Shown here piece by piece: positions 42,572 through 52,029 of a stretch of DNA of 64,000 nucleotides. Within the stretch, counting starts at the first letter, position 1, and the number at the start of each line of letters is the position of its first letter. Under the pieces are notes generated by a model. That model ran no database searches and was not told the origin of the DNA. It saw nothing but the letters and a program-made list of their open reading frames with translations. Source of the stretch: an uncultured Alsobacter sp. (GTDB lineage: Bacteria > Pseudomonadota > Alphaproteobacteria > Rhizobiales > Beijerinckiaceae); NCBI RefSeq assembly GCF_945952055.1, contig NZ_CAMFHB010000023.1:1-64000 (forward strand), read 5' to 3'. Both the position numbers and the translations under genes were made by a program.

Positions 42572-43417
42572 TCACTCGCCGACGGGCGAGAGCTTCTCGG
42601 CGAGGAGCTGGTCCATGCTGCGGGCCGGCTCGGCGCAGCCGGCCGTTCCCACCACCTGCGCAGGCACGCCCGCGACCGTGCTGTTGCGCGGCACCGGCTT
42701 CAGCACGACCGATCCGGCGGCGACGCGGGCGCACTGCCCCACCTCGATGTTGCCGAGGATCTTGGCGCCGGCGCCGATGAGCACGCCCTGGCGGACCTTG
42801 GGATGCCGGTCGCCCCGCTCCTTGCCCGTCCCGCCGAGCGTGACGTCCTGGAGCATCGACACGTTGTCCTCGATGACGGCGGTGGCGCCGACGACGAGGC
42901 CGGTCGCGTGGTCGAGGAAGATGCCCCGGCCGATCCGCGCGGCCGGGTGGATGTCGGTCTGGAACACCTCGGACGAGCGGCTCTGCAGGTAGAGCGCGAA
43001 GTCGCGGCGCCCGGCCGTCCACAGGGCGTGGGCGAGCCGGTGCGTCTGGATGGCGTGGAAGCCCTTGAAGTAGAGCAGCGGCTCGACGAGTCGCTGGCAG
43101 GCCGGGTCGCGGTCCGTGACGGCCATGAGGTCGGCGCGGAACGCCTCCCCGATCGTCTTGTCGGCGGCAATGGCCTCGGTATAGGCGTGCACGATGAGTT
43201 CGCCCGGCACCGCCTCGTGGTCGAGGCGCGCGGCGACGCGGTGGATCACGGCCGATTCCAGCGTGCCCCGGTTCAGCACGGAGCCCATGATGAAGCCGCC
43301 GAGCGCCATGTCGCGCCGGATGATCTCGTCGGCCTCCTGCCGGATGCGGTCCCAGACGGGATCGACACGTCCCGCGACGGGGCCGCGCTGCAGAGGGGAA
43401 GAGCCGTGGGCGGTCAT
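42572..43417 (-). CDS. cysE: Serine O-acetyltransferase
   Basis: The 281-residue enzyme makes O-acetylserine for cysteine synthesis. An N-terminal helical SATase domain (about 15-130) leads into the left-handed beta-helix (about 150-250), with DIHPAARIGRGIFLDHATG, the catalytic His in DHATG, and VTLGGTGKERGDRHPKV. It is full length. The cysteine-synthase-like enzyme at 35960 could use its product. Confidence 0.95.
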   Translation of the reverse strand: MTAHGSSPLQRGPVAGRVDPVWDRIRQEADEIIRRDMALGGFIMGSVLNRGTLESAVIHRVAARLDHEAVPGELIVHAYTEAIAADKTIGEAFRADLMAVTDRDPACQRLVEPLLYFKGFHAIQTHRLAHALWTAGRRDFALYLQSRSSEVFQTDIHPAARIGRGIFLDHATGLVVGATAVIEDNVSMLQDVTLGGTGKERGDRHPKVRQGVLIGAGAKILGNIEVGQCARVAAGSVVLKPVPRNSTVAGVPAQVVGTAGCAEPARSMDQLLAEKLSPVGE

Positions 43418-43516
43418 GGGCGGCCTCGGGGCTTGACGCGGGAAGGCGGAGATTATCACAGCTAGGGTCCCCCACCCAGCGCTGCAAGTCTGCATCGACG
43501 CAAGGAGGCGCCACCC

Positions 43517-44332
43517 ATGAGCCCCCGTTCCACCGAACGACGTTTCGCTGATGGCCGGCTGCGCCTTGCCGGCCAAGGGCCTGTCTCCGTCCTGCTCATC
43601 GACAACGGCGCGCGCCGCAACGCCTTCGACCTTGCGATGTGGCAAGCGGTGCCCGACGCGGTGGCCGCCGTCGAGGCGGACGACGAGGCCCGGGTCCTGG
43701 TGATCCGGGGCGCGGGCGAGCTTCCGTTCGCGTCGGGGGCCGACATCAGCGAGTTCTCCACCGTGCGGGCCACGGCCGCCGGGGGCCTGGCCTACGAGGA
43801 GGCGAACGTCGCCGCCTTCGACGCGGTGGCGCGCTGCCGCAAGCCGGTGATCGCGATGATCCGGGGGTTCTGCCTGGGCGGCGGACTCGGCCTCGCGCTC
43901 GCCTGCGACCTGCGCGTCGCCGCCGAGGGAGCCCAGTTCGGCATCCCGGCCGGCCGCCTCGGCGTCGGCTACCCGCCCCAGGCCTATGCCTACGCGGTGG
44001 CGGCCATCGGGGCGATGCGCAGCAAGGAGCTGTTCTTCACGGCCCGGCGGCTGGGGACCGAGGACGCCTTCGCGGCCGGCTTCCTCACCCGCGTCGTCGC
44101 GCCCGAGGACCTGGAGGCCTCGGTCGCGGCGCTCGCCGCCACCGTCGCCAGCCAGGCGCCGCTGACGCTGGCGGCCGCCAAGGCGGGGATCGACGCGGCG
44201 GCGGGACTGCCCGGCGCCCCCGGTCCCGAGGCCCTGAAGGCCATGGCGGCGGCCTGCTTCGACAGCGACGACTACCGGGAGGGCCGCACGGCCTTCCTCG
44301 AAAAGCGCGACCCCCACTTCCGCGGGAGATGA
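43517..44332 (+). CDS. Enoyl-CoA hydratase/isomerase-family protein
   Basis: The 271-residue crotonase-fold protein has the oxyanion-hole strands FASGADISEFS and FCLGGGLGLALACDLRVAA. In the second active-site region it reads AAEGAQFGIPAGRLGVGYP, so the usual catalytic Glu pair is not obvious and the reaction (hydration, isomerisation or other) cannot be named. It runs divergent from cysE. Confidence 0.88.
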   Translation: MSPRSTERRFADGRLRLAGQGPVSVLLIDNGARRNAFDLAMWQAVPDAVAAVEADDEARVLVIRGAGELPFASGADISEFSTVRATAAGGLAYEEANVAAFDAVARCRKPVIAMIRGFCLGGGLGLALACDLRVAAEGAQFGIPAGRLGVGYPPQAYAYAVAAIGAMRSKELFFTARRLGTEDAFAAGFLTRVVAPEDLEASVAALAATVASQAPLTLAAAKAGIDAAAGLPGAPGPEALKAMAAACFDSDDYREGRTAFLEKRDPHFRGR

Positions 44333-44404
44333 GAGAAAACGGCCCGCTGAGGTTGAATAACCGTCTCAGCCGGCAGGCGTAGACCCCTGCCCGGACTCTA
44401 ACAT

Positions 44405-45295
44405 TCAGCCGCGGGCCGGCGCGACGCCCGGCCTGAAGTGACGCTCGACGAAGTCGACGATGGCGCGGGTGAAGACGTCGTTCTTGTCGCCCGCGACCAT
44501 GTGGCGGGCATCGGCCACGTCGACGAAGGCGCTGCCGGGGGCCAGGTCCAGGAACTCGCGCGCCTGCTCGGGCGAGACGAGTTCGCTGGAGGCGCCGCGC
44601 ACCAGCAGGCTCGGCACCCGCAGGGCGCGGGCCGCATCGCGCAGCCGCTCCACGACGTCGCCCGCGTCGGGATCGAACCGGTTGGCATGGTCCAGGAAGC
44701 GCGGGTCCCAATGCCAGTACCAGCGGCCGTCGGCGCGGTGGCGCAGGTTCTTGCGCAGCCCGTCCAGCGACTTCGGCCGCGGCCGATGCGGCAGGTAGGC
44801 GGCGATGGCGTCCGCCGCCTCCTCCACCGTCGCGAACCCCGTCTCGGCGTGTTCGCGCATGAAGCCGACGATGCGGGCCACCCCGTCCTCGCGGATCGAG
44901 GGCGTCACGTCGACCAGCACGAGGGCTGCGATGAGCGCCGGTTCGATGGAACTCGCCAGCAGCGACGCGATGCCGCCCATGGAGGCGCCGACGACCACCG
45001 GCGACTGGCCGCTCTCGGCCCGCAGCACGCGCGCCACGGCCAGCACGTCGGCGGCCATGGCGACGCTCTTGTAGTTCCCGTCGGGCGCCCAGTCGCTGTC
45101 GCCGTGGCCGCGCTGGTCGACCGTGACCGTCGAGAACCCGTCCCTGGCGAGATCGCGCGCCGTGCCCGCGAAGGCGTGGCGCGTCTGCCCGCCGCCATGC
45201 ATCAGCATCACCCAGGGCATGCCGGCTTCGTGGACGGTGGCGACCAGGCGGTTGCCGTCGGCGCCCGCGAAGGTGCGCGTCGCGCCACGGGTCAC
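44405..45295 (-). CDS. Alpha/beta hydrolase (second of an overlapping pair)
   Basis: The 296-residue protein starts at GTG 45295, overlapping the stop of the upstream hydrolase by 4 bases (GTGA). It has the oxyanion region LMHGGG, nucleophile elbow GASMGG, and a C-terminal DARHMVAGDKND giving the catalytic His. The substrate is unknown. It is similar in layout to its neighbour, so the pair may come from an old duplication or work on successive steps. Confidence 0.88.
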   Translation of the reverse strand: MTRGATRTFAGADGNRLVATVHEAGMPWVMLMHGGGQTRHAFAGTARDLARDGFSTVTVDQRGHGDSDWAPDGNYKSVAMAADVLAVARVLRAESGQSPVVVGASMGGIASLLASSIEPALIAALVLVDVTPSIREDGVARIVGFMREHAETGFATVEEAADAIAAYLPHRPRPKSLDGLRKNLRHRADGRWYWHWDPRFLDHANRFDPDAGDVVERLRDAARALRVPSLLVRGASSELVSPEQAREFLDLAPGSAFVDVADARHMVAGDKNDVFTRAIVDFVERHFRPGVAPARG

Positions 45296-46065
45296 GGACG
45301 CCTCTTCAGGTAGTCGAGCACCGCCTGCTTGTGGGCCTTGTCGCCCACCGCGAGGTTGTGGTCGCGGCCGGGAATGTCGAAGGCTTCCGCGCCCGGGATC
45401 AGGTCGGCCAGCGCGTGCGGATCCCCCGCGACGGGGTCCTTCGTGCCGACGCTGACGAGCACCGGCAGCCGGATGCTGCCCACCTGTTCCGGCGTGAGCG
45501 TCTGCCGGGAGCCGCGGATGCACGCGGCGAGCGCCTGCAGGTCGCTGCGATTCTGGTCGGCGAAGGCGCGGAACATGCGCTGCATCGGGTCCGTGAGGTC
45601 GGCGAGGGAGCTCGCCTCCATGGCGTCGGCGATGCCGAGCGGCAGCCCGACGCCCTGGACCAGGTGGATGCCGAGACCTCCGAGCAGGGCCGAGCGGACG
45701 CGCTCGGGATTGGCCAGGGCGAGATGGGCCGTGATCCGGGCTCCCATCGAGTAGCCCATCACGTCGGCCCGCGCGATGCCCAGGTGATCCATGAGCCGGC
45801 GGACGTCCTGCGCCATGACGTCGGAGGCGTAGGCGGCCGGATCGTGCGGCTTGTCGCTGGCGCCGTGGCCGCGGTTGTCGAGCGCGACGACGCGCCGCCC
45901 GTCGGCCAGCAGCGTCTTCACCCAGCCCGGATTGACCCAGTTGACCGCGTGGCTCGAGGCGAACCCGTGCACGAGCACGATCGGCTCCCCGGCGCCGGCG
46001 TCCGGACTCTCGTCGATGTAGGCGATGGAAACGTCGTCGGAGGAGAAGCGGTGCATCGGTCTCAT
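45292..46065 (-). CDS. Alpha/beta hydrolase (first of an overlapping pair)
   Basis: The 257-residue protein has LVHGFASSH (oxyanion), nucleophile elbow GYSMGA, and the C-terminal His in GRDHNLAVGDKAHKQ. It is soluble with no signal peptide. It is translationally coupled to the hydrolase at 44405. The reaction is not predictable beyond ester, thioester or lactone hydrolysis. Confidence 0.88.
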   Translation of the reverse strand: MRPMHRFSSDDVSIAYIDESPDAGAGEPIVLVHGFASSHAVNWVNPGWVKTLLADGRRVVALDNRGHGASDKPHDPAAYASDVMAQDVRRLMDHLGIARADVMGYSMGARITAHLALANPERVRSALLGGLGIHLVQGVGLPLGIADAMEASSLADLTDPMQRMFRAFADQNRSDLQALAACIRGSRQTLTPEQVGSIRLPVLVSVGTKDPVAGDPHALADLIPGAEAFDIPGRDHNLAVGDKAHKQAVLDYLKRRP

Positions 46066-46211
46066 GTCCTCTCCGCCGGGTTAAGCCACGCCGCGCCGGC
46101 CGGGGCAACCCCTGCGGCAGGCTGGCGAACTCGCCTTTTGGACCCTAGCGCGCGGCGCCCCGGGCCATTATGGTGCGCGCCGATTGTCCAGCTTCGCGCG
46201 GAGCCTTCCTG

Positions 46212-46472
46212 ATGGCCGACCACGGCACGCCTCACTTCCAGAACGACCGCGGTGCGCCCGGCATCCGCATCGGGGCGCGGGAATTCATGTGCATCGGGGC
46301 GACTCCGCCCTTCGACCATCCGCACGTGTTCCTCGACATGGGCTCGGACAGCGAGATCGTGTGCCCGTATTGCTCCACGCTCTACAGCTTCGATCCCACC
46401 CTGCACGGCTCCGAGACGATTCCGGCCGGCTGTTCCTGGGACGCCGCGGGCGCTCGCAAGTCCGCTGCCTGA
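46212..46472 (+). CDS. CHCC-type zinc-finger protein
   Basis: The 86-residue protein has EFMCIGATPPFDHPHVFLD and IVCPYCSTLY, a Cys-His-Cys-Cys zinc site (C27, H36 or H38, C51, C54). This is the bacterial relative of complex I subunit NDUFS6. In alphaproteobacteria it is a small conserved protein that may assist respiratory complex I. It precedes an FAD monooxygenase gene by 72 bp. Confidence 0.9.
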   Translation: MADHGTPHFQNDRGAPGIRIGAREFMCIGATPPFDHPHVFLDMGSDSEIVCPYCSTLYSFDPTLHGSETIPAGCSWDAAGARKSAA

Positions 46473-46544
46473 TTTCAGCCGGGTCCGTCGGGCCGTCCGG
46501 CCCGCGCCTTTCTCCGTGATCCCCCGCCCGAGGAGTTTTCCGTC

Positions 46545-47750
46545 GTGAGCGCCGCGCAGGCGGGATCCGACATGCCGATCCTGATCGCCGGCGCCGGCAT
46601 CGGAGGTCTCACGGCCGCGCTCCTGTTCGGACGCGCCGGACACCCCGTGACCGTGCTGGAAAAGCGCACGCGGATCGAGGAGGTGGGCGCCGGGATCCAG
46701 CTGTCTCCCAACGCATCGCAGGTGCTGGTGGGCCTGGGCCTCGGCCCGGCGCTGGGCCGTGCGGCGGGCGAGCCGGACCGCCTCCTGGTGCGCCGGGGCA
46801 TGAGCGGCGCCCGCCTGGTGGCGATGCCGCTCGGCAAGACCATGCGCGAACGCTTCGGCGCGCCCTACTACGTGGTGCACCGGGCCGACCTTCAGACCGT
46901 GCTGCTCGATGCGGTGCGCAGCCTGCCCAACGTCCGCCTCCTCTTCGGCCGCTCGGTGACGAGCGTGGACCAGGAAGGCGCCGAGGCGATCGTGTCGGTG
47001 ACGGAGGCGAACGGCCCCGAGACCTATCGCGGCGGCCTGCTGATCGGCGCGGACGGCCTGTGGTCGCGCGTCGCGGCGGCGATCGGCGACCAAAGCGAGC
47101 CCGACTTCACTGGCTTCGTAGCCTGGCGCGGCGTGGTCGATGCCGAGAAGGCCCCTCCCCCGTTTCGGCGCCAGGAGACCGGCCTCTGGCTCGGGCCGGG
47201 CGCCCACGTGGTCCATTACCCGCTGCGGGCCGGCAAGCTCGTGAACGTGGTCGCCGTGGTGAGCGACCGCAACGCCGAGCCCGGCTGGTCGCGCCCCGGC
47301 GCGTCCGACCAGCTGCGCCGCCGCTTCGGCAACTGGTCGCCCGAGCTCAAGGCGCTGTTCGACTCCGTGCCCGAGTGGCAGGTCTGGTCGCTGTTCGACC
47401 GGGCGCCGCGGACCTCCTGGACCAGCGGACGCACCGCCCTGCTCGGCGATGCCGCTCACCCGATCCTGCCGTTCCTGGCGCAGGGCGGCGCCTTCGCCAT
47501 CGAGGACGCCGCCGTCCTGGCCCACCACGTCAAGGGCAAGCCGGGCGACGTCCCGGCCGCGCTCGCGGCCTACGCGGCCGCGCGCCGCCCGCGCGCGGCG
47601 GCCATCCAGGCCGCGGCACGGCGCAACGGCACCATCTACCACATGCACGATCCCTTCGCCTTCGCCCGCGACCTGGTGATGAAGCGCATCGGGGGCGACG
47701 GCCTGATGAACCGCTACACCTGGCTCTACGATTGGGGCCCCACGCGCTGA
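46545..47750 (+). CDS. FAD-dependent aromatic-ring hydroxylase-like monooxygenase
   Basis: The 401-residue flavoprotein has the Rossmann start GAGIGGLTAALLFGRAGHPV with the chain end VLEKR, the middle DG-type segment LLIGADGLWSRVR-like (ADGLWSRV) and the C-terminal FAD site LLGDAAHPILPFLAQGG. It resembles salicylate or 3-hydroxybenzoate 6-hydroxylases. GAGGAG precedes GTG 46545; ATG 46572 is an alternative start. The substrate is unassigned. Confidence 0.88.
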   Translation: MSAAQAGSDMPILIAGAGIGGLTAALLFGRAGHPVTVLEKRTRIEEVGAGIQLSPNASQVLVGLGLGPALGRAAGEPDRLLVRRGMSGARLVAMPLGKTMRERFGAPYYVVHRADLQTVLLDAVRSLPNVRLLFGRSVTSVDQEGAEAIVSVTEANGPETYRGGLLIGADGLWSRVAAAIGDQSEPDFTGFVAWRGVVDAEKAPPPFRRQETGLWLGPGAHVVHYPLRAGKLVNVVAVVSDRNAEPGWSRPGASDQLRRRFGNWSPELKALFDSVPEWQVWSLFDRAPRTSWTSGRTALLGDAAHPILPFLAQGGAFAIEDAAVLAHHVKGKPGDVPAALAAYAAARRPRAAAIQAAARRNGTIYHMHDPFAFARDLVMKRIGGDGLMNRYTWLYDWGPTR

Positions 47751-47899
47751 CTCTGCGTCCCCGGGATGTAATCGGCCGCGAAACAATCACCGGCTGTTGC
47801 CGGTACGACACAGCCGACTCGAGCGCCCCGCGCTACATTCACATTCTCGCTGGCGTCTGGTGACCCTTCCCCGCCGGCGGGTCCTCCCTGAACTCAAAG

Positions 47900-47930
47900 G
47901 CCCCCAGGGCTCTGTCGCTGGGGGCTTTTT
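47900..47930 (+). terminator. Rho-independent terminator
   Basis: GCCCCCAG (47900-47907) pairs with CTGGGGGC (47918-47925) with a 10-base loop, followed by TTTTT. It is in the plus direction, about 150 bases after the monooxygenase stop. It also faces the 3' end of the minus-strand tRNA-Leu, where the tail is only CTTTG. Confidence 0.75.
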
Positions 47931-47942
47931 CTTGGCCCGTGC

Positions 47943-48027
47943 TGGTGCCCGCACCCGGACTCGAACCGGGACGCCCGAAGGCCCGAGATTTTAAGTCTCG
48001 TGCGGCTACCGATTTCGCCATGCGGGC
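47943..48027 (-). tRNA. tRNA-Leu (anticodon TAA)
   Basis: An 85-base tRNA read on the minus strand. Acceptor GCCCGCA pairs with TGCGGGC, the anticodon stem CGAGA/TCTCG holds loop CTTAAAA (anticodon TAA), a class II long variable arm is present (GGGCCTTCGGGCGTC), the T-arm is CCCGGTTCGAGTCCGGG, and CCA is encoded. It decodes UUA (and UUG by wobble). Confidence 0.96.
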
Positions 48028-48101
48028 CCGCGGAGCAGGCTTAGCCCGCCGCGGCGCGGGCGGCAACGGGGGTGGCGCCGCGACGGCCTGCGTCCGCGCT
48101 C

Positions 48102-49685
48102 CTAGAGCAGCGGGCGCATCGTGGCGGCGAGTTGCTGGGTGGCCGGATAGTCGATCTTGCCGGAGCCCAGCACCGGGATGCCGGCCGTCACCAGGATGGC
48201 GCGCGGCACCCAGAGTTCGGGGTATTGCTGCGCCTGGGCGTGGGCCAGGAGCGCGGGCCGCTCGGCGTCCGGCTTGTCGGTGACGAGCACGATCTGCTCG
48301 CCCTTGCGCGCGTCGGGCAGGGTGACCGCGACGTGGGTGGCGCCGGGCCACAGACCGGCGGCCAGCGTCTCGATGGCGGCGAGCGACACCATCTCGCCGC
48401 CGATCTTGGCGAAGCGCTTGGCCCGGCCCCGAATGCGCAGGAAGCCGTCCTCGTCGATGGCGACGATGTCGCCGGTGTCGTACCAGCCGTCCGGCAGGGA
48501 CGCCGGCCGGCCATCGCCGCCCGGCGCCAGGTAGCCGGCCATGACGTTGGGCCCGCGCACGACGAGGCGCCCTCCCCCTTCCTGCAGGCCTTCGACGGGA
48601 TCGAGACGGTGCTCGATGCCGGGCAGCAGCCTTCCGACCGTGCCGGCGCGATTGTCGAAGGTCTGGTTCACGGCGATGACCGGCGAGCACTCGGTCGCGC
48701 CGTAGCCTTCCAGGATGGTCGTGCCCGAGCGGTTCCAGGCCTCACGCGTCTGCTCGCGCACGCGCTCGGCCCCGGCCACCACCACCTTGACGCTGTCGAG
48801 GTCGCCGGGCTCGGCGGCGCGGGCCCAGCCCAGCAGGAACGTGTCGGTCCCGAACAGGATCGTCGCGCCCACCGCCTTGGCGAGCTTCGGCACCTGCCGG
48901 TAGTGGAGCGGGCTGGGATAGAGCACCGTCCGGATGCCGCACAGCAGCGGCAGCAGCAGCCCGCCGGTCAGCCCGTAGCTGTGGAACACGGGCAGCGGGT
49001 TCAGCATGACCTGCCCGGTCTCGAGCGGCGGCGAGCCGATATGGGCGAGGATCTGCCCCACATTGGCGAGGATGTTGGCGTTGCTGAGCGCCACGCCCTT
49101 GGGCTTGCCCTCCGACCCGGAGGTGAACAGCACCACGGCGGGATCGTCCGGCGCCAGCGCGTGGCGCGCGTGCAGGGAGGCGGCGAACCAGGACGCGACC
49201 AGCGCCAGGGCCTTGTCGAGGCTCGTCACCGAGGCGCGGACGTCCTCGAGGTAGACGATCGAGACTCCTGGCCCCTCCTCGTCGCCCGCGGCGAGCCCGG
49301 CGACGACCTCGTCGAGCTTGCCGCTGTCGACGAAGCGCCGGCTGGTGACGACGGTCCGGATGTGGCAGGTGCGCACGGCCGAGCGCAGGTTGGCGAGGCC
49401 GGCCGTGAAGTTGAGCATCGCGGCGACGCGCCCGTAGGCCGAGAGGCCGAACAGCACCAGCGCGACGGCGTTGACGTTGGGCAGCAGGATCCCCACCGCC
49501 TCGCGCCGCGCCGACAGGGCGGCGAGCTTGCGCCCGATGACGAGGGCGCCCAGCACCAGGCGCGCATAGCTCAGCGGGCTGCGCTCGGGATCCTCCAGGA
49601 TCGGCAGGTTCCGCCCGAACCTGCCCGCGGCGTCGATGAGCCCCTGGAACAGCGTGCGGCGGGTCGTGGAGACGTCGAAGGCCAT
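48102..49685 (-). CDS. AMP-binding acyl ligase, Aas-like
   Basis: The 527-residue ANL-superfamily enzyme has the P-loop LFTSGSEGKPKGVALSN, PVFHSYGLTGGL, EGYGATECSPVIAVN, WYDTGDIVAIDEDGFL and the catalytic Lys near GSGKIDYPAT. The segment LYPSPLHYRQVPKLAKAVGA and VVAGAERVREQTREAW are close to the C-terminal acyl-ACP synthetase half of Aas. The acyltransferase half of Aas is missing here. It probably activates fatty acids for lipid repair or recycling. ATG 49685 has GGGGA at good spacing; 49694 is an alternative. Confidence 0.88.
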   Translation of the reverse strand: MAFDVSTTRRTLFQGLIDAAGRFGRNLPILEDPERSPLSYARLVLGALVIGRKLAALSARREAVGILLPNVNAVALVLFGLSAYGRVAAMLNFTAGLANLRSAVRTCHIRTVVTSRRFVDSGKLDEVVAGLAAGDEEGPGVSIVYLEDVRASVTSLDKALALVASWFAASLHARHALAPDDPAVVLFTSGSEGKPKGVALSNANILANVGQILAHIGSPPLETGQVMLNPLPVFHSYGLTGGLLLPLLCGIRTVLYPSPLHYRQVPKLAKAVGATILFGTDTFLLGWARAAEPGDLDSVKVVVAGAERVREQTREAWNRSGTTILEGYGATECSPVIAVNQTFDNRAGTVGRLLPGIEHRLDPVEGLQEGGGRLVVRGPNVMAGYLAPGGDGRPASLPDGWYDTGDIVAIDEDGFLRIRGRAKRFAKIGGEMVSLAAIETLAAGLWPGATHVAVTLPDARKGEQIVLVTDKPDAERPALLAHAQAQQYPELWVPRAILVTAGIPVLGSGKIDYPATQQLAATMRPLL

Positions 49686-49722
49686 GCGGATCATTCCCCG
49701 AGGCTCAGACGCGGTTGGACTG

Positions 49723-49853
49723 ATGTGCGTCCTTCGACACGCCCGCTGCGCGGGCTGCTCAGGATGAGGAGCTTTGTAAGCGTTTGACTTGCCAGAAAGA
49801 TCCTCATCCTGAGCAGCCGCCATAGGCGGCGTGTCGAAGGACGCAGGATTTCG
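49723..49853. repeat. Palindromic repeat C pair (TCGACACGCC..GGCGTGTCGA)
   Basis: Left arm GTGCGTCCTTCGACACGCCC and GCTCAGGATGAGGA; right arm TCCTCATCCTGAGCAGCCGC and GGCGTGTCGAAGGACGCA. The arms are inverted over a loop of about 40 bases, so a long hairpin is possible. It fills the gap between the acyl ligase start and the gpt stop. Confidence 0.85.
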
Positions 49854-49860
49854 CCGCGGC

Positions 49861-50367
49861 TCAGCCCTTGTGGCCTTCGGCGATGGGGGCCTGGTAGGCC
49901 AGGCCCATGTCCCAGGGGAAGTAGATCCAGGTGTCCTGCGACACCTCGGTGACGAAGGTGTCGACCAGCGGCCGGCCGAGCGGCTTGGCGTAGACCGTGG
50001 CGAAGTGGGCGTTGGGCAGCATGTCGCGCACAACGCGCGCCGTCTTTCCGGTGTCGACGAGATCGTCGACCACGAGCACGCCCTTGCCGCCCTCGCCACC
50101 GAGGTTGAGCAGGTTGGGAGCGATGGTCTTCAGCACCCGGAGCTCACCCTGCGAGGTGTAGTCGTGGTAGCTCGCCACGCAGACCGTCTCGATGACGCGG
50201 GTGCCGAGTTCGCGCGACACGATCGCCGCCGGCACGAGCCCGCCGCGCGTGATGCAGACGATGGCTTCGAAGGGGCCGGAGTTCGCCAGGCGCCAGGCGA
50301 GCGCGCGGGCATCGCGATGGAACTGGTCCCACGACACGGGGAAGGCCTTGGGCTGCGGCTGCGACAT
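49861..50367 (-). CDS. gpt: Xanthine (xanthine-guanine) phosphoribosyltransferase
   Basis: This 168-residue type I phosphoribosyltransferase has the PRPP motif [14 protein letters not shown] and the start [17 protein letters not shown] typical of Gpt. It salvages xanthine and guanine to nucleotides. It lies 20 bp downstream of the CinA-like gene on the same strand. Confidence 0.95.
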   Translation of the reverse strand: MSQPQPKAFPVSWDQFHRDARALAWRLANSGPFEAIVCITRGGLVPAAIVSRELGTRVIETVCVASYHDYTSQGELRVLKTIAPNLLNLGGEGGKGVLVVDDLVDTGKTARVVRDMLPNAHFATVYAKPLGRPLVDTFVTEVSQDTWIYFPWDMGLAYQAPIAEGHKG

Positions 50368-50387
50368 GGTGTGTTTCCCCTCGGGCG

Positions 50388-51143
50388 TCAGGACGGACGG
50401 TTGGCGTGCAGTTCGACGAGCATGGCCTCGACGGCGACCTTCGCCGTCTCGAGCAGCTCGGGATCACGGGCCCGCACCACGATCTGGTTGCGGAAGCGCT
50501 GGCCGTCGAAGGACGGATAGGACCCGATGACGGTGCCCGGATGGGCCTTCTGGACGGTCGCCAGCGCCGAGCCGTAGGCGCCCTCGGGCAGGCCGCCGCT
50601 GTCGATCGACGTCGACAGCATCTTCACGCCGGTGCGCAGCGTGGGCGCCACCGCGTCGAACATGGCCTGCATGATGGAGGGCACGCCGGCCATCACGATC
50701 ACGTTGCCGATGCGAAAGCCCGGCGCCTTGGAGATCGGGTTGTCGACGAGGTCGGCCCCGTGCGGGATGCGGGCCATGCGCAGCCGCGCCTCGTTGAGGT
50801 CGGCCGGATTGGGGAAGCGCTCGCGCAGCATGGCGACGGCCCGATCGTCGTGCGAGATGCCGACCCCGAAGGCCTTCGCCACGGCGTCGGCCGTGATGTC
50901 GTCGTGGGTCGGGCCGATGCCGCCCGTGGTGAACACGTAGTCCCAGCGAGCGCGCAGGGCATTGAGCGCCGCGACGATCTCCTCCTCCACGTCGGGAACG
51001 ATCCGCACTTCGCGCAGGTCGATGCCGAGCGCGGTGCAGTAGTCGGCGATGGTGCCGATGTTCTTGTCCTTGGTGCGGCCGGACAGGATCTCGTCCCCGA
51101 TGACGAGGACGGCGGCGGTGACGACGGGCGCGGGCTCGGTCAT
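50388..51143 (-). CDS. CinA-like competence/damage-inducible protein A domain
   Basis: The 251-residue protein has the MoCF-biosynthesis-like fold: [40 protein letters not shown] and [14 protein letters not shown] are the CinA/MoaB motifs. Only the N-terminal CinA part is present; the C-terminal deamidase domain is absent. Family links are to NAD or ADP-ribose handling and to molybdopterin. It is first gene of an operon with gpt. Confidence 0.92.
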   Translation of the reverse strand: MTEPAPVVTAAVLVIGDEILSGRTKDKNIGTIADYCTALGIDLREVRIVPDVEEEIVAALNALRARWDYVFTTGGIGPTHDDITADAVAKAFGVGISHDDRAVAMLRERFPNPADLNEARLRMARIPHGADLVDNPISKAPGFRIGNVIVMAGVPSIMQAMFDAVAPTLRTGVKMLSTSIDSGGLPEGAYGSALATVQKAHPGTVIGSYPSFDGQRFRNQIVVRARDPELLETAKVAVEAMLVELHANRPS

Positions 51144-51284
51144 GGCAATCTCCGGAAGAGCCGGGATGTAGCGCGCCCGCCTCCCCCGCTCAAGGCGAAC
51201 GGCGGGGACGGCTGTTCATAAACGGTGTTGTTTTGGCCGAATCGCGCCAATTTGCCCCGGTCCCCACCCGCGAAGACAGGCCCC

Positions 51285-51998
51285 ATGCTCTTTCCCGCCC
51301 CTCTCGTGCCCGGGCGCCTCGTGCGCCGCTACAAGCGCTTCCTCGCCGACGTGGTGCTCGATGCCACGGGCGAGACCATCGTGGCGCACTGCGCCAATCC
51401 GGGTTCGATGATGGGGCTGCAGGGCGAGGGTAACCGGGTCTGGCTGTCGCGCTCCGACAACCCGGCGCGCAAGCTCGCCCATTCCTGGGAGATCGTGGAA
51501 GCCGATTTCGGGCGCGGGCTCGAACTCGTGGGCATCAACACGGCCCATCCCAACTCCATCGCGGCCGAGGCCGTGGCGTCGGCGGTCATTCCCGAACTCG
51601 CCGGCTATGCGGTCCTGCGCCGCGAGGTGAAGTACGGCAAGAACAGCCGGGTCGACCTGCTGCTCGAGGATCCCGGCCGCCCGCCCTGCTTCGTGGAGGT
51701 CAAGAACGTCCACCTGATGCGCACCCCGGGCCTGGCCGAATTCCCCGATTCCGTGACGTCGCGGGGCGCCAAGCACCTCGACGAGCTGGGCGACCGGGTG
51801 GAGGCAGGCGACCGGGCGGTGATGCTCTTCGTCGTGCAGATGGCCGCCGACCGCTTTGCGCTCGCCGGTGACATCGACCCCGGCTACGCCGCCGCCTTCG
51901 CCCGCGCCAAGGCACGAGGCGTCGAGGCGCTGGCCTGGTGCTGCCGGATCACGCCCGAGGGGATCTGGCTCGACAGGCCGGTGCCGGTGGAGGCGTGA
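51285..51998 (+). CDS. sfsA: SfsA-family DNA/sugar-fermentation-stimulation protein
   Basis: The 237-residue protein has [47 protein letters not shown] and [10 protein letters not shown], which are standard SfsA signatures with a nuclease-like D-x-x-L/E-x-K site (VDLLLE, VEVK). The start at 51285 avoids an upstream extension. sfsA, map and radC in one area is common in Hyphomicrobiales. Confidence 0.95.
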   Translation: MLFPAPLVPGRLVRRYKRFLADVVLDATGETIVAHCANPGSMMGLQGEGNRVWLSRSDNPARKLAHSWEIVEADFGRGLELVGINTAHPNSIAAEAVASAVIPELAGYAVLRREVKYGKNSRVDLLLEDPGRPPCFVEVKNVHLMRTPGLAEFPDSVTSRGAKHLDELGDRVEAGDRAVMLFVVQMAADRFALAGDIDPGYAAAFARAKARGVEALAWCCRITPEGIWLDRPVPVEA

Positions 51999-52029
51999 GG
52001 CGCTGACAGGCGCGAGACCAGCCGCGCGG

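Noticed and set aside
49723-49853. Inverted repeats considered as CRISPR or insertion-sequence ends
   Set aside because: There are no regularly spaced direct repeats and no transposase; arms match dispersed intergenic palindromes elsewhere in the window.
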